DNA from: Halichoerus grypus
Taxonomy: Eukaryota > Chordata > Mammalia > Carnivora > Phocidae
Assembly (NCBI RefSeq): GCF_964656455.1
Contig: NC_135712.1
Location: 66,903,239 to 66,967,238, forward strand
DNA length: 64,000 bases
Direction of reading: 5' to 3'
Part shown: in pieces, positions 1-12,600 of the stretch
How the letters are laid out: every line of letters begins with the position of its first letter
How positions within the stretch are numbered: position 1 is the stretch's first letter
Translations under genes and position numbers: made by a program
The notes under the pieces: model-generated
Seen by the model: the letters and a program-made list of their open reading frames with translations, nothing else
Databases searched by the model: none
What the model was told of the DNA's origin: nothing

Positions 1-33
1 ACTCCACCAACTGAACCAGCCAGGTGCTCCAAT
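1..33 (-). mobile_element. CAN-SINE head, cut by the window edge
   Basis: The reverse complement starts GGAGCACCTGGCTGGTTCAG, the 5' head of a carnivore tRNA-Lys SINE. The body and A-tail lie outside the window. Confidence 0.7.
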
Positions 34-1170
34 CCTCTAATTTTCTTCTATTTTCTCTCCTATTTTCCATTTCTTTGTCTTTTTGTTCAACTTTTTAGGA
101 AACTCCCTTTATTGTTAAACCCTTTTATTATTTCTGCTGTCATATTTTTTTAACTTCTAAGAGCTTTAATCTGTCCTTTTTATCTTGTTATTTCGTGAAT
201 GCAGTATCTTATTCTGAAGAATTATGGTGTCTTTGAAATAGTCTCTATATATACCATCTCTGTTTTCATCGAGTTCCTCTTGGTCTTTCTTTCATGTTGG
301 CACATTTTTCTCTGATGTCTGTGACACTTATCTGCACATTCCTATTTATGAGTGAGGCGCTGAAAGCTGACTGCAGGTTCTGTGTACTTGGACACTGTTT
401 GTTAATGAGTGTACTTCACTGTAGGATTGTTGCACAGGTGACCAGCTGGCTTATTTTTTCAGATTCTGTAGACCTAGTGTGCTTCTTCAAAGAATTATCT
501 TCCAATCTCCTGCTTAGAGGAGGGGATGGGGGAGAAACTTGGCTGCCAGAATCTTGGAGTTAGCCAAAAAGGCAACTGCTGAATCCCACCGATAATCATA
601 GTCTGTTTCTTAACCCTCTAGTTGTCCAAACAGACCCTCACCACACACCCACTTTGTGCCTGGTATCTCCATGTCCAGTCTGGTTCAGTGTCCCAAGGGA
701 ACATACTTATTGTCCTCTGTGGAGGCAAAGGAGTAGTGACTTAGCTTTAAGTCTAGAGAATGAAGTCATCTTGAGGGTCTAGCTGAAGCTTACACACGGA
801 TTTTCAACCACCACCTCCTTTTTAGGCTCCCACCTTAACCTCACCTTCCCTGATACCAGGTCTTCCAATTTCTGATTCTTTCTGAAATTGCTTGGGTGCT
901 TAGGTTTGACCCATACCCATTCTTCCAGATGATTGCTGTTCCTCTGCTTTCTGTGTTCATGTATTATGATTTGGGATTATAGTTATATCCTAGTTTGATT
1001 GAAAATAGTGACAGCTTTTGTTTTTTGTCCTCTTTGCTTTTGGAGTGATGTTGAGAGAAGAAATGTCTTCACACCACCATTTAAAATCCCTAAGTCTCTG
1101 CCTTGGTTTTTACCTATAACTGTGTTTATATTTTTGGTTTCCTGTATCCTCCAAATTTTCTACAATAAAC
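34..1170. repeat. Old T-rich interspersed repeat, family not assigned
   Basis: A long T-rich tract of interspersed-repeat character, with no open frame above 89 codons. It shares texture and short phrases with 27540-28195, so both may be old LINE-type copies in antisense. I cannot name the family from reading alone. It lies in the 3' flank of SEMA5B. Confidence 0.4.
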
Positions 1171-2590
1171 ATGTATCACTTTAATAATAAGAAAACACAC
1201 ACACAGAGTTATCCAAAGACAAAAAGGCCCAAGAAGGCCTAGAGAACCCAATCCTGCATTTCCCTTCCTCTTTTGCTGAGCCAGTTGGGCCTAAGAAGCC
1301 CCCTCTTCTTTCATACCTCAGCTTCCTGACACTATGCAGCCATCCATGTGGCCTCAGGCACCTGTCGGAGAGAACACAGCCTCCAGGGAGGACATTCTTG
1401 GCTTCCTCATCCGTGGGCGCAGCCTTTGCCAACCATGCAAGCTAATTTGCATGCAGTGTGGATCCCTTAATGTATTCTGATGGTCATGCGTCCAAAGGCA
1501 CAACAGTTTTTTTTATAAAAAGAGAATTCAGTGTGGTGTGGGTGTGTGGTGTTTTGCCACTGCACCCACAGGTTTTCATTCCCACTGATGCCATTCCAGT
1601 CAATAGGGGTGAGCATTAGCTAGGTATTCTCCATTACTACTTCCTACAGACCTGTCCAGTCCCTCCACTTGGACATATAAGTGGCCCTTATGAAGTAGGC
1701 CCTGGGCCCTTGAACACTCTTAAGCTTCACTGCCTCTACCAGGTCTAAGAGAATCAGAGACCCCAAGATCTAACACCCCACAAATTCCCGTAAGCTCCAG
1801 ACTCATTATGTTAACAGGAACCCAGTGAGAAATCCCAAAGCAGAAGTACTCATAGGTCTCTGGAGCTCTCTCTGATCAGGCTCCACCCTGGCCTGAGGAC
1901 ACTGCTACTTCCTTCGTCCCAGTGAGCACAGGGATTCCAGGACTCAGGTGGGGCCAGGAATGCTCCAGTCCTCCTCCTGCCCACTAGGATCACAGGCTTT
2001 AAAGCCTGACCTACATGTAGGATTCGCTGGGAGTCCTAGGAGAATTGATCCAGCCAATTAAGTTGGGAAATTGCTCTTTGAATTTAACACGTCCATCCAC
2101 TCATTTGTGACTTGGTGGGCTGAGGCTTCGAGGTTATTTTTACTTAATCCAGCAAAAACTATACTGGGCTTCTCTCACTTCACCGGTTTATTCATTTTTG
2201 CAGTCAGTTTTGGTTTTTATTAAACTTAGCCTTATAAATACCTCATAAAATAACCCTCATCAATACTCCCCTGTTGGACTCACGCATTTCCATTCTGGAG
2301 CTATTGCCTAGAACGGCTGCTAAGGGACCAGGCAGAAAAATCTCCAGTCGTGTTGCCTTTGGTGTGTACCTTGTGTCCCTACTTGAGAATTTGTCCCTAA
2401 AAGGGTTTGGAGCAACGTGTGTGTATGCACATACTCTCACAAGTGGGAAGATACCCTCCATGAAAATCCAATTCTATGTGGATCATTCCCTCCACCCTGA
2501 GAAGACCACCTATTACCCCAGTGCATTGCTCTGCTTGACTAGCCCACGCCAAGAGGAGCCCACACACATACACACAAAGACAGAATTACA
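1171..2590. other. 3' intergenic flank of SEMA5B
   Basis: Mostly unique-looking sequence without a recognisable exon. It includes a short CA tract near 1194-1206 and two minus-strand AATAAA hexamers (TTTATT at 2187-2192 and 2216-2221) that could serve as distal poly(A) signals for SEMA5B. In other mammals the next gene on this side is SLC49A4 (DIRC2), tail to tail; it is not in the window. Confidence 0.5.
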
Positions 2591-2616
2591 TTTGGAGACC
2601 AGATATCATCTTTAAT
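2555..2616 (-). terminator. SEMA5B: SEMA5B poly(A) signal and downstream GU-rich element
   Basis: On the sense (minus) strand ATTAAA occurs at 2616-2611. About 35-55 nt further on comes a GU-rich stretch, TGTGTGTATGTGTGTGGGC. Signal plus GU-rich element at this spacing is the standard cleavage and polyadenylation layout. Cleavage is predicted near 2590-2600. Confidence 0.6.
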
Positions 2617-3518
2617 TAATAATGCCACAGCCCAACATCCTTTTTGTTGCTGTAGCACGTGGAGTGTGTGTGTGTGCGTGTGTGCGTGTTCCTGAACAGA
2701 TGAAGGGCCCGAGACTCCCAAGCAGGTCTCAGCCAACAGCTCTGCTGAGCAGCGACTGGAAGACAGTGTCCACAGCGGCACAGAGCGGGGACGCCTGCCT
2801 CCCTTTCTCTTGGACCACCTCTCCTGCATCCTGAGGGCAAAGCTGAGGCCTGTCCCAGCCCAGATTAAAGGGCTTCTTAGCAAAGATCAATCTTCAGTCC
2901 CCAGCCCTCACTGCCTCTGACCAGAGGGATGTCCCTGGGCAAAGTACAGACTGCCAGGCAAAGGTGGACAACCTGGGCCAGCCTTGGTCCCCAGGTCACA
3001 CTGGGGCAGCACCACAGTGGCCCGGCCCTGGGCGGAGAATCCAGAGCTTCTGGGGCCATTTGCTTAGTTCCTCTCACAGATAATCAGGGTGGATCCAGGC
3101 CCTTCCTGGGGCCAGCCAGAGAGAGACAGCCTCGGCCCGTGAGGGCCACATGAGCATCATTTCCAGCCCAAACCTAAGAGCCTGCTGTCCTGCCATCTCC
3201 ACTCTCCAGTTCCTCGCATGCCCAGTAGGTCCACAGCCCAGACACGGCAGGGGAGATCAGCACGGTAGTGGGTCGCAAGGAGGCCATGAGAGACCTGGGC
3301 TGAGCTGGAACTCCAGCCACGTGCCAGCCTGAAGCCAGCCCTCTCCCCCATGGTCACCGCCAGCCAGAGCTCTTTGAAGTCGGATGGGACCCCCACAGGC
3401 AAGGCGGCAAGTTCTTGGCCAGGTGCAGAAGGAGAAAACCAAACTGGCTCCACCGTCCCATTTCCACCTGCTCTGTGCCTTAAGAAGGCAAGGAGCCCAA
3501 GTCCCCAGGACAGTGTTA
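2595..3518 (-). other. SEMA5B: SEMA5B 3' untranslated region
   Basis: This runs from the stop codon at 3519-3521 to the predicted cleavage site just past the ATTAAA at 2611-2616. It is about 0.92 kb, GC-rich, and contains a CA-repeat on the sense strand (plus-strand GT tract at 2668-2691). The ORFs here on both strands show no coding character. The end is inferred from signals; transcript data would be needed to fix it. Confidence 0.65.
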
Positions 3519-3677
3519 TCAGCTGTTGGGGAAGCACCGTTGTCCAGGTGAGGCCTCAGGCCGGAAGCTGTGTTTGTTCAGTGGGCTGGGATAGTAGGTG
3601 GTTGTGTATACATTGGTCTGCTGCAAGGGGTAGAAACTGGCTCTGTCATCGGGGATCAGGTTATTCTTGTTCAGGGT
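3519..3677 (-). CDS. SEMA5B: SEMA5B exon 21: end of cytoplasmic tail
   Basis: Codes residues 1042-1093 plus stop, in phase 0 after the acceptor CTCCACAG. It starts [17 protein letters not shown], contains a tyrosine-rich patch (NVYTTTYY) and ends [14 protein letters not shown]. This tail is near invariant among mammalian SEMA5B proteins as I know them and differs clearly from SEMA5A. It is the last coding exon and continues directly into the 3' UTR. Confidence 0.97.
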   Translation of the reverse strand, partial: TLNKNNLIPDDRASFYPLQQTNVYTTTYYPSPLNKHSFRPEASPGQRCFPNS

Positions 3678-6600
3678 CTGTGGAGGAAGGAAGGAACCGG
3701 AGAGGAAGGGGTAAGGGAGAGGTGGGGAAAGGGGACGGGCCAGGGCAAGGCGGTCAGGAACCAGGCAGCGAGCAAACATTCTGACCGCTGACACAGTTCA
3801 CAGCACCACTGCGCCCTCCCCAGTGCCCAGCCCAGCTGCGCCCAGCTCCGGGCCAGACCCACGGCACCCTTCACCCTGCACTCAGCCTCTAGATGAAGGC
3901 TCCCACCTTGAACTCCATGGGTGTGTACTTCTCGTTCTTGGGGGTGCCCCCACCCTTGTAGTGCAGGTGGTTGGGGGTGGCAGGGTGGACGAGTGTGGAT
4001 TCCTGGGACTGGCGCCGGCAGCGCTGGCAGGACAGGTACATGGCCAAGGTCAGCAGCCCAGAGCCCAGGAAGCAGGAGACGCCTGTGGCTACCAGGTGGA
4101 TGAGACTGAACCCTGGGAGAGGCGGAAGCAAATGGTAAGGAAAGGGCCACCATGAAGAGGAGAGACTCCACTCCTGACCGCCTCCCAACAGGAGGCTCTG
4201 AGACATAAAGGAAAGGGCTTTGAGGCCAGACCCAACGGAAACAGGAAGGCTAGGCAGCCAGCCACCAGGGGCCTCTCTCACAGGACACCTGCGGTTTAGG
4301 TCAGAGGAGGCAACCAGAGGGTGTGGAGTTGGGTGACTCTTCTTGAATACAGACTCGATGACTGCCTCCTAGCTGGGGGGCAGAGATGGAACCTCCCAGG
4401 CCCCCCTATACATGGTCCAGAGCAGCCAGGACCTCCGCAAGGTTTGTCCCTCTGGAGCAGGAAGTGGAGAGACTCCAGATTTCAGAGTTGGGCTGGTGTC
4501 CTCTTTGGGGAGGAGAGGTGGAAAGACAGCGTCGTGAGGTGGGCAGGGTCCTTTTACCTCCACAGCTGGTGGCCTCCTCCATGCTGGAGGCAGGCAGGAT
4601 CACTGCAGGAAGACAAGCAGAGAGAGTGTTGGGGCAGGGAGGAGAGAAGGGTCCCTCTGGGGCTAGGTATATCTCTAGGAGGGTCCCTGAGTCAGCACTG
4701 AGCCGCGTGGGACGTGGTCTGGGGGCCTTCATTCCACTGTGTCCCCACTCAGACCTTGTCTCTAAGAGGGGTCAGCCCATTCACTAGAGAAGAAGGGGCA
4801 AAAGCCCAAAGTATGCGCACCTCCCACCCTGGTGTTCCATCCTAGACCCACTAAGATTCTTCAGAAGGGGAAGGAAGCTGGGGGCACAGGGTGCGAAGGG
4901 TTGGTGCCAAGGTGCTGGCTTAAGGACCTACCGGGAATCTCGCCGTAGGGGCAGGGGCGGCTCTCGCTGCTGTTTCCGGCGCAGGCGCTGGGCCCCGGGA
5001 CCAGCTCTTCACAGTGTCGGCTGCGGCTTTGGGCTCCGTCCTCCGTGCATGCACTCCACTCAGACCACGGTGACCAGCCTTCTGTGGGTTGTGGACTCGG
5101 ATGAGGTTAACTGCCCTGAGACCCCCTGAGGGAGTTCAGAGGGACCCAAGGGGCTCCCCAGCCCCGGCGTGATGTTCTTCGTACCTGGGCAAGCCTGTGT
5201 AGCACACAGCGCCTCCTCTGTGTGCAGACCAAGACAGATGTCCTCGCCCGGGGAGGGCGCGGGGCTGGTGCAGGAACGTGTGCGTTGATAGTGGCCTCCA
5301 CCACAGGAGGCTGAGCACGGGGACCAGGAGGTCCAGCAGGACCAGGCACCCCGCACTGCAAGGGGACAGGGTGTGTGAAAGGGGCTGCAGGTGCAGGCAG
5401 GGCCCAAGACACTTCTACCCTATCCCCAGCTAGGCCACTCTGCCCTGGACCACCCTGACCCCATCCTCTGCACCCGCCCTCAGCCCACTGTTAGGGACTG
5501 CCCCTTCCTCCTGAGGGGTGCAGGGGGAAATGCTGGCTGCAGAGGAGACACCAAAAACCAACTCTACCTCAAATCAAGCCTCTTATCTGGCTAACCCATT
5601 AGGGGAGAGAAAAACGTGACAAGGAAGACGAGGAGAGGCCCTGCTTGGTGGGAGAAGGTGCTGTGTCCGTGGTCAGGCCACAGACTTGCTGTAGGGCCCA
5701 CTGTACAGAGTTGGCAAAAAGAATTGGTCGTCTGGGCATGAGGTGTGGCCTAGGGAGTCTCCTTGATGGGGGTTCCCTAAGCGCGGGGTCACCTGGACAA
5801 GCCTGGTGGTTACAGTCCTGGTACTCGGCGGCGTCGCCTATGCATGGCAGGCCTCCGCTGCGGGGCTCCGGGTTCGTGCACGTTCTCTTGCGGACGCGGA
5901 AGCCCAGCTCGCAGTCCCGGGAGCAGGACGACCACGGGCCCCACACGGCCCAGCCCCCGCTCACCGAGTGCGCGGAGGTGCCCCCGCTGCGCAGGAGATC
6001 CTCCACCAGGGCTGGGTGGGGCACGGGTGGGGAGACTGGCCTCAGTGATGAGCACACCCAGCGGCCCCACTCCTGCCCCACAGGCCTCCGGCTTCTTCCA
6101 AACACGATCCACCGCCCCCCCACCCCCCGGAGCCCCGTCCGACTCCCAGCCTCCCCCAGCCCCGCGCCAGCGCTCGGCGCCTGGGAGGGAGCGGGGCGAG
6201 GCGCTGTACCGTCGGTGTCGCAGGCTCCCGAGCCGTCCGCGGGGCAGGTTCTGGTCTCCGTCCTCCTCCGGCCAAGCTGCAGGCCGTGGGGATCCGGCAG
6301 GGGAGCGCGGCACGTGAAGCGAAAGCGCTGCTCCTGCCGCGCCCCGCCCTGAGTCACGTTCACGGGCAGCCACGGCGTCCACGGCGTGTTGCGCCGCACT
6401 TCCGGGCAGCCCTCGGGGTTGCACGTCTTGAACTCCTGCGGGATGGGAGCGGGTGCTGTGTGGTGGGCCTGCAGCCCCAGGCCTGGCCCGCGCCCCCGGC
6501 CCCCGCCTGCCCTCCCGTGGGGGCAGGTCCTCCGGCCCGCGCGCCCTCATCCGGGCCTCACCAGGCCGCAGCCAGGGCAGGAGTTGCCGTTCTCACAGGA

Positions 6601-9600
6601 CCGCCGCCGCGATTGCACGCCGCCCCCACAGTTGCTGCTGCACTTGCTCCAGGAGCCCCACGACGCCCAGAAGATGGGCACCGGGCAAGGCGTGTTTTCG
6701 TTACAGAACCTGCGGGGAAGGGTGTGTGGGGGGAGTGGTCATCGCACTAGGGAGCAGGCACCCCCTTCCTTAACAAGAGGTCCCTGGGAGTGCAAGCCTG
6801 GGAAGGACGAGAGTCCACCGGCTCACTCGGAGAATCCAGGCCACTTTCTAGGAGGCCTGGCAAGTCTGGGACCGCAGGGCTAGCTTGTCTCAGAAACCTC
6901 TGGCCACATGCTCGCTCACCGCTCCTCGCGGCTCTTGCCCACGCAGATGCGGCCCCCGTGGCGGGGAGCGGGGTTGCTGCAACTTCGCTGCCGCACCTGG
7001 AATCCGATCCCACAGGACGTGCTGCATAGGGCCCACGAGGACCACGGGGTCCACGCTCCGTTCCTGGTGGGGTCAGAGGGGACAGGGACAGATGATCCTC
7101 CGAGTCCTAGCTACTCAGATCTATCTATAGCTAGGCAGGTGGATTTTATATTATTGTCAGTGATAACGGGAAATGGCAGCTCCCAACCAGGCCGGCTGTT
7201 TATTCGTTCCTGTGTTCATTCATTCCTCAAACATGTGTTGAGAGCCTTTCCCCATATATCAGGCTGTGCTCAGGGCTAAGGGTATAGAGGTAGGACCCTG
7301 GGCATGGAGATACTTGTGGGGCAAAAGGACACATTCTCTAGAAAAGGCTCCAGTTGCCTTTGCAATATGCAACCTTTGTTCATCCTTCTTGGTTGTCCAA
7401 CCCTTGCACTCAATCCCATTCTCTCTTCCCTGTTCTACAACACCCCATGCTTTGCTCCAACCTCAGACACCATTCACTGTTGTCTACTTTGACTCCAATT
7501 TTCAAGTTTTGGTTCTATCACTTACTGGCAATATGAGCCTGGGCAAGTTACTGAAAATTTTGGTGCCTCATAAAACTCATCTTTAAAGTAAGGATAATGG
7601 GGGCGCCTGGGTGGCTCAGTCATTAAGTGTCTGCCTTCGGCTCAGGTCATGATCCCAGGATCCTGGGATGGACCCCCACATTGAGCCCCGCATCGGGCTC
7701 CCTGCTCCTCGGGAAGCCTGCTTCTCCCTCTCCCACTCCCCCTGCTTGTGTTCCCACTCTCGCTGTCTCTCTCTCTCTCTGTCAAATAAATAAATAAAAT
7801 CTTAAAAAAAAAAAAAAAAAAGTAAGGATAATGATTGTATTCCTATCCCATGAGGTTGTTTTGACAGTTAAACCAATACACATGTATAGAATGGAGTGAT
7901 TTTAAGAGAGTCCAAGGTCATACCTCCAGACGATGGTAATCCAGGATTGGCACCAGGTCTGCCTACTTGACCACCGCCCCATGCTGTCCCTCGTGTTTGG
8001 AACAGCAAGGCTTATTGAGGCTATGGTCTGTGACTCCCCTGCCTGTCCAGCCTACCTGTTTGTATCAAGAGCCCCCACAAGGCAGAGACTTCTCTCCCAC
8101 TAGAGTGGAGGGCTCATATTTTAGCCACCTCTCCAGTCCCCTGCACAGCTCTGGAGTGGTTTCTGTCCCTTTGCAGGAACACCTGCCTGGGGATGCCCCA
8201 TTTCCTCTATTCGCACCCCCCCCCCCCAGGCCAAGGCAGCCGCCATCCAAGTCCTGTATCCCCACATACCTGGAACAGTTGGCGATGTGGATGGCTGGCC
8301 CCAGGCAGTCTCGGCCCCCACAGCGGGGTCGAGGGGAGTCACAGGCTCGGGCCCGACACAGGCAAGATCCTGAATTGTCCCCATCTAAGTGCTCACATGG
8401 TTGCCATGGTGACCACTGGCCAAAGCCCCCATCCTGAGTCACATTTCGCACCTGCAGATACACATCAAACAGGTCACACGAGGCAGGGATAGGGAAGGCA
8501 CCAAGTCCCAGGGGACATGGGGATACTGATGGAAAGTCACAGCCTGAATCAGGGGGCGAGGTCCCAGGTGGGGCGCATGAAAGGGTTCTCACAGGACACG
8601 CTGTTATGTTCTGGGTCCAGAGGCTCATGTTGGAGCTGTCCTCAAGCGTGCTGCAACGTTGCTGCTTCTCGTCCCAGCCGCAGTATGGGTCCCGGGCCCC
8701 TAGGCATGCCCTGCCAGACAGAGGTCCTGAGACTCAAGCCTGAGGGCCTCCCAGCCTCACTCGCCCCCTCTGGTGCCCTTATCCATCCAGTTGCCCTCCA
8801 CAGTAATAACTAAGCTCACTGAACACTTCCTGTGTGCCAGGAAACATTTTAAACACTTTACAAGCATGAATTAATTTAATACAACAACCCAGTGCAGAAG
8901 GTACTGTCATCATCCTCATGTTATATGGAGGAAACCCAGAGAACTGAACAAGGACTCAAACCCTTGCCTTCCAGAGCCCACACTCTTAACCTTGCCTTCC
9001 CCAAGCCTGGGTGCCCCATGCTCCTCATCTAGGGCCACAGGAGAAGATGTGGTGAATAGAAATCCAAAGAAGTAGTGCCTCTCTGTCAGACATGATGATA
9101 ATAGAGCCATAAAACATTAGTGACGGATTAGGGACAGTCTGGCCCAGTGGTTCTCCCCGCCCTGGCTGCACATTGGAATCACTAAAGAAGCTTTTAGAAA
9201 ATACTGATACCTGCCCCCACCCATACAAAAGTCTCTGGGGGGTGGGGAGGTTTTAAAAACTCCTAGGTGATTCTAATGGGAGCCAAGTTGAGAATTACTG
9301 GGATCTGCAATACAACCTTTTTGTTGTATAAAGGAAGAAAGAGCCACAGAGAGCGAAGAGGAGTTCCCCTAGATCACACAGATTACACATGGCAGAGCCG
9401 GGGCTAGAGCCTAGACTTCATTTTTTTTTTAGGAGCTTAGACTTCTTAACCACGATTCTTCCACCACGCTCTTGCCTCCCAGCTGGGAGTCTGACTTCGC
9501 CCACTGAGTGAACAGAGGCCCATGCCTCAAAACACAGGGGACACCGAGGCATAGTCCGGGGCCTCTGAGGGCATCCACATGCCTGTGCTGCTCAGGGGCA

Positions 9601-12600
9601 GGAACCAGAGTCTAGTGCGTCAGCATCATGAGAATGAGCGCAGGCTGCCAAGAGAGGGGTCAACGTCCCATGTCCCCTTTCCCGGGCCCTCAGGGCTGGT
9701 CTATTTGCAGTGACCCAGAGAAGGTAATGGTTCACACTCCAATGAATGCCCCAAATGCCTCCACTTCTCACATTCTAGGGCTCCTCTCTTCCCTTTCTCC
9801 TTCAGACTTACTCATTTTATCCTTTACAGTTTTTCTTTTAAAGATTTTATTTATTTGTCAGAGAGAGAGAGGGAGCGCACAAGCAGGGAGAGAAGCAGGC
9901 AGAGGGAGAAGCAGGCTCCCGCTGAGCAAGGAGCCCAATGTGGGACTCAATCCCAGGACCGTGAGATCATGACCTGAGCTGAAGGCACACTTTAACCCAC
10001 TGAGTCACCCAGACGTCCCATCCTTTTACAGTTTTTAACAACAACAACAACAACAACAAGTTAAATCTGGGGGCGCCTGGCTGGTTCAGTCAAAAGAGTG
10101 TGTGATGCTTGATCTCAGGGTCATGAGTTTGAGCCCCACTTTGGGTGTGGTGATTACTAAAAATAAATAATCAAATAAACAAAACTTTTAAAACAATTAA
10201 ATCTCTACTAGTAAGACTTCAAGGAGGAGAAAAAGAGTATGGAAATTATGGAATCAGGATTTGCTGTTCATTGCTAAGTAAATAGAGTATCAGATTCTGG
10301 AGCCTGAAGGAAGTTCCCTCTGCCCGGGGGAACCCACTGCCAACCCCAGAGGATACCCTGGGTCCCTTCTGCCTCCTTTTCCCAATTTCCAACCCTTTTA
10401 CCAGGCTTGGCTGCTCCACAGCAGTGGGCCTGCAAGAGAGGGTCCAGAGAGAGCACTGGGAATGGGGGGGCAGAAATTGGAGGCCAGGAAGCAGAAAAGG
10501 CTTCAGGTAAAGGAGGGGCTAGGCTGCAAGGAGGTGGGGGAGTCCACACCATGACGTGACTCTGCAGAGGGATTTTTGATGGGCCAAAGGGGCAAGGATG
10601 TCAAGGGTTAAAGGAATACATGAAAGAGTCAAAGGTTTTCTCCTTTTGGTGTTTCCAGGATAGAATCTTTCTTTCCTCCTTAAGGAGAGTCTCCTGTCAG
10701 GTGAGTTCTTTATTTTCAGTGAGTTAAATGGACCATGTGAGGTTCCAAAGACAAATGAGGTTATATGAGAGAGCTCACAAAGAAGGGGGTGGGGCTTCCC
10801 CTTGTTGCCAGAGGAGGCTGAAGAAGATAATGCTGCCCCTTGCTCAGGCAGCCCGTGACCTCATTTAAGGGAGGTGATGCCTGGGGCTTCAATGGGCAAG
10901 GGCCTTGCTGGACCCCAGCAAGTACCCTCTGGCCCGCCTGGGAATCCAGAATGCTCATCTGTTACTCAAGAATCTGTTTCCATTTTATTCACTCAAGTAC
11001 AATTGTAAATTGTACAATATAAGTGTGTTCATATTTTCATCTGGGATCAATGGTTTGATTTGGGGGTGTTTCACCAGCAGAATGCATCAAACTAGACACC
11101 ATGGGACTAGATACAGTACATATGCAAAGTAGTCCCAGCAACATGTGGTTTTGAGATTCTGCTCTCTGGCTGACATTTGGACCAAATTTGCTGCTACCAA
11201 ATCCAGCCAATCAGAACTCAATGAAGCCCGCTCCTGAGGGTATTTCCCTCAGCTCTCAGAAAGCAGTATCAAACTCCAGAAGCAGCTGATATGGCACTTT
11301 AGAAGCAACATGAATTAAATGAAAGAGAGCCATGAATAGGGCTATACTACTAATAATAGTAATAAATAAAATTCTATTCATCAAAAACAAATGTCTGCCA
11401 GTAGAGAAAATGGAGAAGAGCAGAAAATTTGAATCAGTTTGTACAAGATAAAAGCAGAAGATTCTGGAGGAATGCAATTTTGCCTCATGCTACTTCTTTC
11501 ATCTAGGGTCTAAGGAGTCCATCAAAATCCTAAAGGAGAACACAGGCAGCAACCTCTTCGACCTCAGCCACAGCAACTTCTTCCTAGAAACATTACCAAA
11601 GGCAAAGGAAGCAAGGGCAAAAATGAACTATTGGGACCTCATCAAGATAAAAAACTTTTGCACAGCAAAAGAAACAGTCAACAAAACCAAAAGACAACTG
11701 ACAGAATGGGAGAAGATATTTGCAAATGACATATCAGATAAAGGGCTAGTATCCAAAATCTATAAAGAACTTCTTAAACTCAACATCCAAAGAACAAATG
11801 ATCCAATTAAGAAATGGGCAGAAGACATGAACAGACATTTTTCCAAAGAAGACATCCAAATGGCCAACAGACACATGAAAAAGTGCTCAACATCACTCGG
11901 CATCAGGGAAATCCAAATCAAAACCTCAATGAGATACCACCTCACACCAGTCAGAATGGCTAAAATTAATAAGTCAGGAAACGACAGATGTTGGCAGGGA
12001 TATGGAGAAAGGGGAACCCTCCTACACTGTTGGTGGGAATGCAAGCTGGTGCAGCCACTCTGGAAAACAGTATGGAGGTTCCTCAAAAAGTTGAAAATAG
12101 AGCTACCATATGACCCAGCAATTGCACTACTGGGTATTTACCCCAAAGATACAAATGTAGCGATCCGAAGGGGTACGTGCACCCCGATGTTTATAGCAGC
12201 AATGTCCACAATAGCCAAACTGTGGAAAGAGCCAAGAGGTCCATCGACAGATGAATGGATAAAGAAGATGTGGTATATGTATACAATGGAATATTATGCA
12301 GCCATCAAAAGGAATGAAATCTTGCCATTTGCAACGATGTGGATGGAACTGGAGAGTGTTATGCTGAGTGAAATAAGTCAATTAGAGAAAGACATGTATC
12401 ATATGACCTCAATGATATGAGGAAATCTTAATCTCAGGAAACAAACTGAGGGTTGCTGGAGTGGTGGGGGGGGAGGGATGGGGTGGCTGGGTGATAGACA
12501 TTGGGGAGGGTATGTGCTATGGTGAGCGCTGTGAATTGTGCAAGACTGTTGAATCACCGATCTGTACCTCTGAAACAAATAATACATTATATGTTTAAAA

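Noticed and set aside
5645..6352. 235-codon plus-strand ORF
   Set aside because: It is the antisense shadow of CpG-rich SEMA5B exons 15 and 16; long stop-free antisense frames are expected there.
7600..7818. CAN-SINE heads considered as tRNA genes
   Set aside because: They derive from tRNA-Lys but have degenerate arms, SINE bodies, A-tails and target duplications.
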